Notes under the pieces: model-generated | The model's input: the letters and a program-made list of their open reading frames with translations, nothing else | What the model was told of the DNA's origin: nothing | Database searches by the model: none | Assembly: GCA_022225965.2 (NCBI GenBank) | Contig: JAKJXP020000029.1 | Location: 124,001-188,000 of the forward strand | Direction: 5' to 3' | Source: Diatrype stigma | Taxonomy: Eukaryota; Ascomycota; Sordariomycetes; Xylariales; Diatrypaceae | Length of the DNA: 64,000 nt | Shown: in pieces, positions 11,402 through 22,633 of the stretch | Numbering within the stretch: position 1 is the first letter of the stretch | How the letters are laid out: each line of letters starts with the position of its first letter | Program-made: the position numbers and the translations under genes

Positions 11402-12362
11402 GTACCTACATGTATGTATGTACAAGTATGTAACTTAGGTACATTCCGTACCCACATGCCCCCCTATTGTAACGATCCGATTAACACAGATTATACACCT
11501 GCTTTGCTTATCTGAAGCTATTCGCATTACAACTACAATCTACCTACCTAAAAAGATTGACCTCGGTCCGTGGTATTGCCACGATACCTAGTTATGAAGT
11601 GAAACTATTAAATGGTTTACTAACTGAAGTGGGTTAGGTACTAGGTAAGTAACCACGAAAGGACATAATTGAAGGCATGATCTTGTAACACCACTACGAT
11701 CTCACGGGCCTTGCATTGAAGCTATCGTGAACGGCTTTACGCTAAGCGCTAGTTATATCGATTCAGTTGTTCTTACTATCGGACTTCTTGAAAGCTGAAT
11801 AAGTACGTAGTACCAAAATCCCAAGCAGCCAAGTGTGTGGGTTGGATGAAGCGACAAAAAAATATTTCATTATTTCATAAGTATGTAGTTGATAACAGGA
11901 TTGGCCGGACCAAAGCCATCAAACGCCAACCGAAGCTGTCCTCCCAAATTAGGTAATCGTGAGATCAACCCCGCCTCCCCCCTTCCCCTTTCCAGAAAGA
12001 CCGGGTATCATAGCTCGTAAATCCTAATCCCAGTATACCTATAGCTACCTAGCTATCCTCACATAAGTTCATTTCCCACTCTTCAATACCAGCCCATAGA
12101 GTACACGAGTCTGGATAAACCCATCCAGACCGGTTCGGTGCAGTCCAGTCCAGTCCCACGCCATGTTCAAGATCCATCCCATCCCATCACCTCACGTAGA
12201 CCCTGAATCCCGAGACCAAAATGTTACAAAAAGCCCGACGGCGGATACAGTGACAGCCATAGAATCACACACCTACTACATACATATACACGTATCAACC
12301 CTGTCCTCATAAGGAAACTTCCATCTCGATTTCGAAATCACAATATAAAAAGGAAAAGGTCT
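11402..12362. other. intergenic
   Basis: 960 bp with TACCTA/TAGGTA low-complexity tracts near 11402-11450, 11541-11550 and 12035-12060. No ORF or RNA gene is supported. The last part is the 3' flank of the DUF6594 gene. Confidence 0.55.
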
Positions 12363-14769
12363 TCAAGCCATCACCCCCGCCAGCACCGCCATAACAGCAC
12401 CATAGCATCCCGCACAGACACACACATCGCGCGTGTTCAAACTCAACCCCAACCCCAAACCACCACCAAACCCTCCACCGACGAGTTCACCCTGCTGGTG
12501 CTGGTGGAACAGCGCGCCTACAACGCCGACAAGGACGACGAAGACGACCGCCAGACGGCCGACGAAGCCCGGGATGGCCGCGAAGGCCAGGACCGGGAGG
12601 AGGATGGCGCCGGTGATGCCGAGGGCGAGGGAGAGTAGGAGCGGTGGCGTCGTCTGTTGGTGGGGCCCGTGACCGTGAACAGGCGTGTGGGCATTGTTCA
12701 GGTTGTGGTGCCAGTCTTCGTGGTGGTTCTTTTCGACGTATTGCTGCTCCTGCTGTTGATCCGGGTTCTCAGTCTGGGGATACGGCGGAGGAGGCCGGAA
12801 CGGACTTGGACTACCCGGGCTCGGGCTCGGACCTGCTCCGGAATGCTGGCTGCTACCACCGCCACCTCTGAGGTTGAATTGCGCATTCGGCACCGACATC
12901 GGCATCATCGGCGTGGCCGGCGTGTCCTCCTCGTCTGAGGAATCGGCGCCGTCGTCGTCGGATTCCTCCTCTTCCTCTTCCTCTTCTTCTTCCTCCGCGT
13001 TGACGCATATGAGATCGTCCGTGGCATCCAAGAAGCGGGTTTCCGATTCCACTATGGGCATGCTTGTCGCGAGGAAGCTGCGGTAGTCGTTGATGTCGGC
13101 CAGGGACGGGGTCGGGAAGAACTGCGTCTTTCGGAAGGACGAGAGGATGTTGTCTGAGGGTGCGTGTGCGCATTTCATTAAGCTTCACGTACATGCGTTT
13201 GAGTAGAAAAAAAGGGGGGAACAGCAAGGATGAGGGGGGTGGGGCATTTTATGCTGGGTAAATTCAAGCCTCGTCACAGTGAATTGAATCGGCTCGCGAG
13301 GTGTAAGAAACACAGGACTTACTGTACTGTTCAAGCTTAAATCCAATGTTGCTCAGGATGCCGATCCGATGCCAATGCATCTCGTTACCCGACTGCTGCT
13401 CGGCCCGCCTCGAGGCCGGGATGCAGCCCTGCAGCCGCTGCCGGCTCTGCATGTCCGCACTATCGAGCCGGTGCAACTGCTCCTCGAGCTCACAGATCTC
13501 GTCCTGGAATTGGAGCAGGAGGCGATGATGCAGGGCCTCGAACCGGCGATATATGGGTTTCAGTGGTGGCGGCTGCTCGTTGCTGTGGTGGTTGTGGTCG
13601 AGCGGGCTTGTTGCGGCGGTGGCGGCGCAGAATCGCGACGCGATGAGCTCGTACCCCGTCAGGGGCATCCTGTCTGCCCTCGGCGGCGGCGGGAATGTAA
13701 ACGGGCCCTGGTTCAGGGCGCGAGGCGTCGTCGCGTTGTTGGGCGACATGTACGGCTGCTGCGGCTGCTGGTGGTTCAGGCCGGTGGGATAGGGCGGCAT
13801 GTCGGGCGGTGGTGGCCCGTAGCTCCGCTGTCTCCCCCGCCTCATAGTCCCGGTATCGATCCGGGCGGCCGCCACGGGCGTGCGCATGAAGTCCTTGCCC
13901 TCAAAACTGCCACTGACGATGCTCCTCTCCGGGCTCGTGCTTCGGTCCGTCTCGCCGTCCTCGACGACGAGGTCCGATTCGTCATCTCGGAAACCGCTAG
14001 TTGCCGATGATGCGCTCCGGTTCGAGGGCGACGTGCTCTGTGGAGACAGGGGGGACGAGTCATGTGCATGTGCATGTGCATTCCCGTGCGCGTGCGCATC
14101 TGTCTCGATGGACTGTCGGAGACCCTCCAGGTTCGGGTCGGGCGAGTCCGAGTCCAGGAAACTCAACGCGTTGGGCTTCCGCACCGATGTTCTCCTCTGC
14201 TTGTTCCGCGCCCTGATGGTGGCGGCAGCGGCGGCAGCAGAATCGTCCCGCCGATTTATCGAGGAGTTCCTCACGGTCGAGCCGCTTCCGCTCGAGCTCT
14301 CAGACTCGCTATTCACCTTCGAGAACGCTGCGGGGTTCGAAGCAGTCGATGGCGCTGCTACGTGGGGACGTTCGCCAGCGATAGGAGCAGTGCTCGGTCG
14401 TCCCATGTCGTTGCTGGCCGAGCCATTTGTCGTAACATCAGCTGGATCCCGCTGGCTCTTGCTTTCTGCTGCTGTTTGCCTCGGACCGCCGCCGTTGGGC
14501 GAGAAGACGCTGTCAATGTCTTTGTACATGCTGGGTGATTTCTTATGCGTCTTCTTCCGCGGGCTCCCGAAGTTATAATCATCATTGTTGAAGATAACAC
14601 CGCCGGGGCCGGGGGGCGCTATATGGATGATTGGCTTCGTCGGCACGTTGTTCCCAGACAGAGAGCGCTGGATGTTATGCGGTCCACGTTGTGGGTGAAT
14701 ATGGTCCGCCATGATGGGTTCGGGCTCGTTTGGCAGGAGTTGCGACTCTGCGGTTGTGCTGTTGTTCAT
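12363..14769 (-). CDS. DUF6594-family membrane protein with long disordered N-terminus
   Basis: Two exons: 14769-13323 and 13153-12363 (745 residues). The intron, 13322-13154, starts GTAAGT and ends TCAG; phase 1 splicing rebuilds the run EQY-NNILSSFRK in the middle of the domain. Residues 1-370 are low-complexity: Ser/Pro-rich, a polyAla run near 178-184, and a His-Ala repeat near 225-237. From about 371 the protein shows the order of DUF6594: a GYELIASRF start, an RRFEALHHRLLLQFQDEI helix, a coiled-coil segment, then three hydrophobic helices at the C-terminus. A strongly acidic tract (about ten consecutive Glu) and a Pro/His-rich linker separate the helical part from the membrane part, which is longer than usual for the family. 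Members are fungal membrane proteins of unknown function. The exon model is inferred. Confidence 0.85.
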
Positions 14770-16475
14770 GGTAACAGTGAAGAAGTATATAAGGGAAATG
14801 TCTCAGACCTCACGGAGGTGGGGTCGTGCGCAATGTCGTATAATTCGGAATGGAGATAAGGTGATACGATTGCACAATCAATATTAAGTCACGGTGAAAC
14901 GAGTATGTCTTATTCAATATTGAGTGATATGGGTTCGTGTAAGAAGCAACGCAGAGTGTCACTATCACATTGGGTCGCAACGATGCGCTGGACGGCGGAA
15001 GAGAGCCGAGAATTACATGGGCAGGTCAGAGGCCGGGTTGTTAGAAGAAGTGGACATATAAGTCAAGCATAGAGTATGAATATGAATACAAGTCATTATC
15101 GAGTTCATTCGAAGAAGCGCAAAACGGGGAAAGTAATGAAGTGGTGCAAAGAATGGCAACTATTAGTATGATAATACACCGACGCAAAAGCCTATGACGG
15201 GGAAAGTGAGAACTGGAATGCGAGAGACATTACCCGCCCACCTTCAGTTCAGCTAAGGCAGGGAAGAAGGCAAATGTAGTTAAGGCCTATCTGTCAAGGG
15301 CTGTCCTGTCAGGCTGTCAGGACTGTGACTGCGTGCGTAATGGGATGGACGGATGGCCATGTGGAGGGTGGAGAGAAGGGAGGGATCAGGTTCATTCAAA
15401 GGCAGCCAAGGGGGGTCTCGATCATGGAGGGGTAAGGGGAATGGGAGGGAGTGAGTGTGCGAATGGACATGGGTATAGGTGGTGTTCGTGTTTCATTTGG
15501 GCTATGACGATGGGCCGCGACGGGAGGACAGAATAGTCAGGGTGTTGAATGTTCCAACACCCAATCGCCATTCCCAATCTGCCAAAGGTTGCTGGGCACA
15601 TGCCTCACTGGCTGGCATTACTGGATTTGAATGGCCCAGAAGGTGTTCGAACTGCAGGATAGGTTGGTTACCTTGTTGCTCAGGTCGGGTATGTGTGTAT
15701 ATGTATAAGTATTCTAGATGTCCTGTCCAGCAGATGCCATTGTGTAGCACCGGCGCAATCACGTTGGTGAATTCCGACCTAGAAGATGAAGAAGAATGAG
15801 GTTCTCGCATTTGCAGGTAGGAGATGAATGGAATGCGCCAATCGGTTGGGCTTCAGTCGCATCACTTGGGCTTGTGATCACCAACCAACTCCCTTGAAAG
15901 TTGAACCCGATGCTGGGGTTTACCTCCTGTAAGTAGCGTTAGCGGCACGTATGCATCGCCCATCACCCGCCGATCGGGTTCTATCAGCGGAGTCGATGCT
16001 AATTATAGGCCTATTCTCCCGTACTTGTATTGTAAATACATACAATGCACCATGTATGTGCCTACCTGGGCTCCTACTAGGTACCCTGTATGTAGACTCC
16101 TGCGGTATGCAGGGCGTTGGGCGTCGTGTCGCATGTGTGGGCGTCTTGACTGTCAGTCTGTCGGTCGAGGCGATAAGGGTTGAGGGTTCGGGGACCCGAA
16201 CGGGGGACACGGGCTGACGGGAAAACCGGGGTACCTATAGGATGGCAATAGCTTGCAGGTGGTCTGTGCGGTAGCTACAGTTTTACCCCACATCACACAA
16301 CTAACTACTAGGTACCTAACTAGACTACATACAGGCTCGGTGGGCACCTACCGCCGCCATTGCATTGAGCTTCAACCTGTGACTCGTTACTCGAGCTGTC
16401 AAGGTTCCTTCTCGAGTGCTGCAATTTTGCAGCTTCAACCCTTCAACCCCTTATAACCTGCAGGAGCAGCCAAAT
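14770..16475. other. intergenic between divergent genes
   Basis: About 1.7 kb serving as the upstream regions of the DUF6594 and GatB genes. TATATAC at 14784-14790 reads as a TATA-like sequence on the minus strand but lies very close to the ATG. Tracts such as TACCTGGGCTCCTACTAGG near 16060 belong to the genome-wide TACC family. Short ORFs have no support. Confidence 0.55.
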
Positions 16476-18509
16476 ATGGCACGCTTCACCACCTCAACCC
16501 TGAGCAGGTATTTGCTCCAGGGCCAAATACCAACCAGGGGTTGTGTAGGGTCCCAACAATTGCGGTCTTATACGCGATATGCACGACATCGAAACTTGCC
16601 CTGCGCAGCTCACATCTCACATACTCCAGATGCTCCAGATACTCCAGATACTACACGTCCCAGTCTCCCGTTGAGGCTTCTCGAAACTAAACGCAGTTTG
16701 CATACTGAGACGGCAATACCGACTCCTCCTCTAGCAATCCATGTACCTCTTCGAAAGCAGTTGAAAGATGAGGCAAAAAGGCAAAAGGCAGCTGGGAAAA
16801 AGAAAAAGAAGAATGCGAACAACCAGGTAGTCGACGGGTGGGAGCTGACCGTCGGAATCGAGATCCACGCTCAGTTGAATACCGCCAGGAAGCTCTTCTC
16901 GTCCGCTACTACGTCATTCAATGATGCCCCGAACTCCCGTGTTGCTTTCTTCGACCTGGCTATACCCGGGAGCCAGCCCATCTTCCAGAAGGAGACCCTG
17001 ATCCCAGCTCTCAGAGCTGCTTTGGCATTAGAGTGCCAGATTCAACCTGTCAGCAGGTTCGACCGGAAGCACTACTTCCATTGGGACCAACCGTCCGGGT
17101 ACCAGATTACCCAGTACTATGAACCTTTTGCCCGAGATGGGGCCATCACTTTGCAGGCCCGAGACGGGATAGCCGCCGAAGACGGCGTTGGCGTTACCAT
17201 CGGGATACAGCAGGTTCAGATGGAGCAGGATACCGCCAAGACCATGGCACAGGCCGGCGACGTCCACTGGCTTGACTTCAACCGCGTCGGTGCGCCCCTC
17301 ATCGAGATCATCACCTTGCCCGAGATCCACCATCCCGCGACGGCCGCGGCCTTTGTCCGCAAAGTCCAGGTCCTGCTCAACGCAGTCGACGCGTGCGTGT
17401 CCGGCATGGAAGCCGGCGGTTTGCGAGCGGACATCAACGTATCGGTCCGACGAACCGGTGACCCCGCTACGCCGCTAGGCCAGCGCACCGAGATCAAGAA
17501 CTTGAGCAGCTTCAAGGCCGTCGAGGACGCCATCATTGCCGAGCGCGACCGGCAGATTGCCGTTCTGGAATCTGGCGGCGTGATCCAGGGGGAAACCCGT
17601 GGCTGGGCGATCGGCTCGACCGAGACCCGGCGTCTGCGGGGCAAGGAGGGCGAGGTCGACTACCGATACATGCCCGATCCCGATCTAGCACCTGTCGTAA
17701 TCGGGGACGACCTGGTCTCGCATCTGCGCGAGACCATGGGCCAGCTCCCCGACGTCGAAGTCGACACGCTGATCCAGCAGTTCGAGCTCACGCCCAAGGA
17801 CGCCCTGGCCCTGACCGCCCTCGATAACGGCATGCGGGTGGAGTATTTCTGGAACGTGGTCGATGCGCTATCCGCGCGCCTTGGCACCACCACCGACAAC
17901 AACAACAAACCCTCGGAAGAAAATCTGCCCTGCTTCCAGCTCGCCGCGAACTGGATCCTGCACGAGCTGGGCCGCCTGACGTCGGAGCGCAGCGAGACCG
18001 CCTCGGAAGACCTTGGCTTCACCGAGGACGGGCAGTGCGCGCGCGTGCCCGTCGAGCCCCTCGCCGACATCCTCTTCCACCTGCACGCGCGGGAGATCAC
18101 GGCCAAGATCGCCAAGGAGCTGCTGTGGGTGGTGTTCCGGGGCGGGATCCAGACCCCCGGCAACGACGACGGCCGGTACCCCTCGATCCGCGCCGCCGTC
18201 GAGCAGGAGAACCTGTGGTTCCGCGAGCTGTCGGGCACCGAGTACGCCGCGCTCGCGGACCAGGCCGTCGAGGGGCAGGAGCACGTCGTTCGGCAGTTTG
18301 CCGCGAGCGCGGGCGCGGATGGGGACGCGTCGACGGGGCGCCAGCACCAGTATCCCCAGGGAAAGCTGATGTTCCTGGTCGGTCGCATGATCAAGCTCGG
18401 CCCTGAGGAGCGCATCGATCCTAGGAGTGCCGAGAGGGTCATGCGCGCTGCGCTGGCGGAGAAATACGTCCCTGCCCTTGCTGCTGAGTCGAGCTCGGAG
18501 CCGAACTAA
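16476..18509 (+). CDS. PET112: mitochondrial glutamyl-tRNA(Gln) amidotransferase subunit B
   Basis: An intronless gene, 677 residues from the ATG at 16476. An upstream in-frame start at 16416 would add 20 residues, but the Arg/Ser/Thr-rich sequence from 16476 is a better mitochondrial presequence. Subunit B of the GatCAB/GatFAB complex converts Glu-tRNA(Gln) to Gln-tRNA(Gln) in mitochondria. The GatB catalytic domain starts at about residue 121 (GWELTVGIEIHAQL). It contains the metal and tRNA-site segments around VGAPLIEIITLPEIH, GLRADINVSVR, RTEIKNLSSFKAVEDAI and EVDYRYMPDPDL. The C-terminal third is the helical GatB/Yqey domain. The linker near 470 (DNNNKPSEEN) is a lineage-specific insertion. 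The basic Lys-rich patch before the domain (about 95-115) is also non-conserved. Confidence 0.97.
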   Translation: MARFTTSTLSRYLLQGQIPTRGCVGSQQLRSYTRYARHRNLPCAAHISHTPDAPDTPDTTRPSLPLRLLETKRSLHTETAIPTPPLAIHVPLRKQLKDEAKRQKAAGKKKKKNANNQVVDGWELTVGIEIHAQLNTARKLFSSATTSFNDAPNSRVAFFDLAIPGSQPIFQKETLIPALRAALALECQIQPVSRFDRKHYFHWDQPSGYQITQYYEPFARDGAITLQARDGIAAEDGVGVTIGIQQVQMEQDTAKTMAQAGDVHWLDFNRVGAPLIEIITLPEIHHPATAAAFVRKVQVLLNAVDACVSGMEAGGLRADINVSVRRTGDPATPLGQRTEIKNLSSFKAVEDAIIAERDRQIAVLESGGVIQGETRGWAIGSTETRRLRGKEGEVDYRYMPDPDLAPVVIGDDLVSHLRETMGQLPDVEVDTLIQQFELTPKDALALTALDNGMRVEYFWNVVDALSARLGTTTDNNNKPSEENLPCFQLAANWILHELGRLTSERSETASEDLGFTEDGQCARVPVEPLADILFHLHAREITAKIAKELLWVVFRGGIQTPGNDDGRYPSIRAAVEQENLWFRELSGTEYAALADQAVEGQEHVVRQFAASAGADGDASTGRQHQYPQGKLMFLVGRMIKLGPEERIDPRSAERVMRAALAEKYVPALAAESSSEPN

Positions 18510-19032
18510 GGTTAAGAGATGACCATACATAATAAATACGTTATAAGACCGATAGGGCTAATGGGTCTCCTTCTATGCGTGAGTAGGTATGTTTCTTAAG
18601 CCACCGTCTACTGTAAGATAGCTGGCCCGATCTGCACTTGCCTATCTGCGTTAATATCTGAGCCCATGCGACTGTCGGAATTATCAACACCGTACAGCCA
18701 CAGACTACCTAGGTAGTTTGTATGACGCGAGTGATCATAGAATATACCTCTTTACTACCATATGATAGGTCATCAATACCGCCATTCAGCGTGGCTTGTC
18801 CTGAATCACACCAATAGAGTCTTTATTAGCCGCTATTGATCATTATTTAATGGGAGGATCATTATATATCATTCTCGACAGGGACATCTGAGCTTGGACT
18901 CCAACGCCCACCTCAACACCCAACTTCTTTCAACATACGTCGAAGATATGATCAGATCACAGCGTTGAAATAATAATTCGCCTGCACGAAACCAAAGCTT
19001 TTCGCCAACTGTTCATCTATCCAGTATCGACC
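18510..19032. other. intergenic, upstream of the HET gene
   Basis: This is AT-leaning unique DNA with a TACCTAGGTAG tract near 18707. The promoter of the HET gene lies here. No ORF or clear control element was found. Confidence 0.55.
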
Positions 19033-20796
19033 ATGGAATGCGAGTATCCTTCCGCCTTTCCTTACAGAGAGCTTGTCGCAGACGACATCAGGCTGCTGAA
19101 GGTCCGACCAGGTGAACTTGGAAGCCCGATCGAATGCCAGTTGTTCCAAATTGCCCTTACCCCCGACATAAAATACTATGCCTTATCATATGTTTGGGGT
19201 GATCCCAATGTCACGAAACCTATCTTAATCAATGGTCAGCCTCTACAAGTCACGACGAATCTCTACTCTGCACTCGACCAGCTGCGGGCTTCCATCCCCG
19301 AATTCACCGAGCAGTTCGTCTGGGTCGATGCCATTTGTATCGATCAGTCAGACGACACCGGAGATAAGGAGAGACAAATCCCTCGCATGGCCGACATATT
19401 TCGACAAGCATCTAGGGTTCTAGGCTGGCTAGGTCCCATTGATCCGTCCGAAGATAAAGCCATCGAGGCAATCTTCTCAAAGGCCGTTTCCATGCAACAA
19501 GATCTTGTCGCTTTTGAACCTGAGGCTGGCATTAGTGATATAGCAGTACTCCATCGTTTGCGTGATCGATGGCATTGGGAGTCATCCCAACAGGCGGACC
19601 TCCAAAGCTATTTACAGTCATTTGACCCTTCTTTGCGGGCGCTACTGGAAAGGCCATGGTTCCAGAGGCGATGGATAGTGCAAGAGGTTTGTGCCCCGGA
19701 ACAGTCACCAGACATGTGCGTAGGGCGCCATATCGTGGATTTGGATACTTTGTATACTCTTTCTAGGATCGCGGAATCCATTTCGATACAGGTCCTATTG
19801 TGCTTCGGAGAATTGAGGCGCCTCAAGAAGGCAAGAGACGAATATAGATTATTGACTCGTCATGGCTCGCGAGAAAATATCCAATTTAGCCAAATACTCC
19901 TGGAATTGCTCACCGAGGCATCATGGACCAAAGCTACCAACGAGCATGATTATATATATTGCTTCCTGGGCCTTTGCAACCTCAAGGGCGATAAGAAACT
20001 AGACGGCGTTTTACGACCTGACTACCAGAAGCCATATGAACAAGTCTACTATAATGTAGTGGCTAAAATCATCAGCGAAACTGGGGACTTGCGCCTGTTG
20101 AATGACGGTCGCTCCCGCTTGAAGGACATGCCATACTGGGTTCCTGATTTTCGACTACCTATTGGACAGCATTTCAAACCTTTCGCCGATGCACGCTCAG
20201 TCGCTCTCTTAGCCGAAGGTCGAATTCTGAGCGTAAAGGGAAGGCTCCTGGGGGTGGTTGAAGTCATAATGTCAGGGGACACCCCCCCGGATATAGGCGA
20301 CGAAATGAAGGATTGGTTCGACCGTCGTATCAAGAAGGTTGAGGATATGCTCGCTCGCGCTTCGTATTTCCAGGTGGTGAATATCGACGTATTGCGCCAG
20401 AACTGGTTGAAGCTGTGTTTTGGATGGAAACTTCCTGGAATTACTCCTGCTGAGAGGCTATACGAAGATTTACGGAAGCAGAGCCTTGCCGACCTAATGG
20501 CACATGCTGATGGTGTAGGTCTATTGCGGGCTATTCTTAGTCAAGGTTACGCGGCAATTTCCGGCGGCCTTTTGGCGCCCATGATCCCCGGCACCGTAGC
20601 GAGGGAAGGTGATATCGTCGGTATATTCCTCGGTGGGGGTCTTCTATATGTCATTCGGCCTAGCGGGATGGGATACGAAATCGTTTCAGTGTGTGACCGA
20701 TGTGATGGATTTAAGATAGATCAACTTCGGTCCGAGGAATTTTGGAAACAGCAAGGACTTGAGAGACAAGAACTGGAAACATTTCTACTGGTCTAA
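19033..20796 (+). CDS. heterokaryon incompatibility (HET) domain protein
   Basis: An intronless ORF of 587 residues. HET-domain proteins (PF06985) trigger programmed cell death when incompatible fungal strains fuse, and some act as innate-immunity-like signal proteins. The three classic blocks are visible: YALSYVWGD at residues 49-57, WVDAICIDQ at 97-105 followed by an R-x-x-QI-x-x-M-x-x-IF helix, and RPWFQRRWIVQEV at 207-219. The C-terminal part (about 515-560) has the G-D-I-V-G-I-F-x-G-G segment often found at the end of such proteins. No NACHT, ankyrin or WD repeats follow, so no sensor domain is recognised. The start codon sits in GACCATGG. All blocks are intact, so it is probably functional; the locus it controls, if any, is unknown. 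Confidence 0.93.
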   Translation: MECEYPSAFPYRELVADDIRLLKVRPGELGSPIECQLFQIALTPDIKYYALSYVWGDPNVTKPILINGQPLQVTTNLYSALDQLRASIPEFTEQFVWVDAICIDQSDDTGDKERQIPRMADIFRQASRVLGWLGPIDPSEDKAIEAIFSKAVSMQQDLVAFEPEAGISDIAVLHRLRDRWHWESSQQADLQSYLQSFDPSLRALLERPWFQRRWIVQEVCAPEQSPDMCVGRHIVDLDTLYTLSRIAESISIQVLLCFGELRRLKKARDEYRLLTRHGSRENIQFSQILLELLTEASWTKATNEHDYIYCFLGLCNLKGDKKLDGVLRPDYQKPYEQVYYNVVAKIISETGDLRLLNDGRSRLKDMPYWVPDFRLPIGQHFKPFADARSVALLAEGRILSVKGRLLGVVEVIMSGDTPPDIGDEMKDWFDRRIKKVEDMLARASYFQVVNIDVLRQNWLKLCFGWKLPGITPAERLYEDLRKQSLADLMAHADGVGLLRAILSQGYAAISGGLLAPMIPGTVAREGDIVGIFLGGGLLYVIRPSGMGYEIVSVCDRCDGFKIDQLRSEEFWKQQGLERQELETFLLV

Positions 20797-22633
20797 TTAC
20801 TCGAACGGCAAGGGTGTAGGGTCTTTTACACCCATCACGCAGATATACCCTTCGGAGAAATTGGAACTGATAGCATATGCACACCAAAGGACATGTATAG
20901 GTACAGCAAAATGTAAACCTGCAACTTGTAATATTTTGCTTTGATTTCTCTTACCAACGATCAAAGTTCAACAGCCCATTCTTGCGTCAACGTAGCCTTC
21001 AAAGGCCAGCAGACCTCCGTCCGAAGCGTATACTGCTCTCGTGAAAACCACCTGTCATCCCAGATAACGCAATAGCTATATATTCCCTTCGAACTCACTT
21101 ACAATTGGTCTTAGAGCCTTATCTTGAACTAGAGTATGGTCCAAAGCCAAACTACACAATGACCAGTAATCAACGCTCTCTGGAGTCTAGAGGGAATGCT
21201 GTTATATTCTAACAGATCAGAACTTTATTGACACAAGACTCCATAGAACACGTGGTCAAGCTTTAGCTGCGCAGCAGCCGACTGACAAAAGCGCCAGCTC
21301 TCTCTGCCCGATTGCAGTGTACCGACTCATCCACACAACTTCTGATATACTAGTCAACTTACGAGAGATGGCTATCAGTTTGCGTCCCCCGACTCTCCAT
21401 GCCCAAGCCACCGGATGGGAAGATATGGAGTAATAGCAATGGTGAAGAAGAGCTCATGGTGGAAAGAAAGAGGACAAAGAAGAACGGACCGCCTACTGTC
21501 CCATTCACCAATGACGTCGCGCTCCAGAATATCTACTGTGAAACTCCGATGTCTAGGTAAGTAGGTAGTTACTATGTACACCCACTCGTGCGGATAAATT
21601 AGTTACTTACCTAGGCGCTTCAACTTACCTAAGAAGCCACCACGTCGGGCCGCCCTACCGGCGCCACACACCCGGGCTACCTACATACGATGATGCTGTG
21701 CAACCGCGCTGAAACAAGGGACGGACGGTCGCACCACTGAAATCACAGGGCAACCGGAGAGACATAATTACAGGTGTACATGCAGACAGGCATAGAGGTG
21801 CGAGTACGGGTAGATAGATGATCGGACCGAGGAGAGATTCAAGGGCCGTTGCAGTCGGGTCCCTTCTTGGCGGATGGCGGTGGCTGTTGTTGTATCTGCA
21901 AAGATATATCTAAGTACCACCTGTACACATGTGGATCAAAGTGTCGATGTTCCCACGTACGCTAGGGTTTCATATCGTTATTTGAGTAAGTAATGTTTAA
22001 TAGGTAAGTGCATATATCTAGACCAGTTTATCCCTTACCGCTCCGAGCATCTTAGCTACCAAAGCCACATGCGTCTTGCCCTAGTCAGGACAGGAGTATA
22101 TTACCTAGTGCACAGGGAGGTTACAGGCTCACACCAAGGGATAAGGGTCTACGATTCTGTGGTATCTAAGTCAACTAGGGAGGTCTGCGAGGCTTCAGGT
22201 CGGAGGTGGGTAACTAGTAACATTAGGTAGGCAAGTAAGTGAGTAGCTAAAATAGAGGTTCAGCCCTAATTTGACGACACCGGTGGTGTGACACGGGACA
22301 GAAAAGTCTGTGTGATCGTGGTTGCGGGGACATCTGAAATAGTATGGCAATGTACTCGGGATGGGACGGAACAGAAAGCAGATTTCCTCCAATATTCTAT
22401 GAGAAATCTATGGGAAACAGAACGTATGTTGGGGGTATAAACAACACCTGGTGTCCATGTCTCGGCAACAGGATATGTAAAGTCCAGCCAGAGTTGCCCG
22501 CGGCGAGTAACATGTATGGATGCCTGCTAAGTACTCTCTATACTGGCCAGGATGGGTAGGCAAGCGGGAAACATCATGATGACTAGGTAGGCAGCTTCCT
22601 TAAGGGGGTAGACTAGAAAGCCTGCCCCATCCA
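20797..22633. other. intergenic between convergent genes
   Basis: About 1.84 kb between the 3' ends of the HET and hydrolase genes. It contains several TACCTACC/TAGGTAGG tracts (about 21555-21680 and 22200-22240). Short ORFs at 21375-21581 and 22195-22559 lack any recognisable feature. No tRNA was seen. Confidence 0.55.

Noticed and set aside
13880..14578. 232-residue plus-strand ORF
   Set aside because: Antisense shadow of the DUF6594 gene, caused by GC-rich codon bias.
17660..18530. Long minus-strand ORFs (220-260 residues)
   Set aside because: Antisense shadows of the GatB gene.
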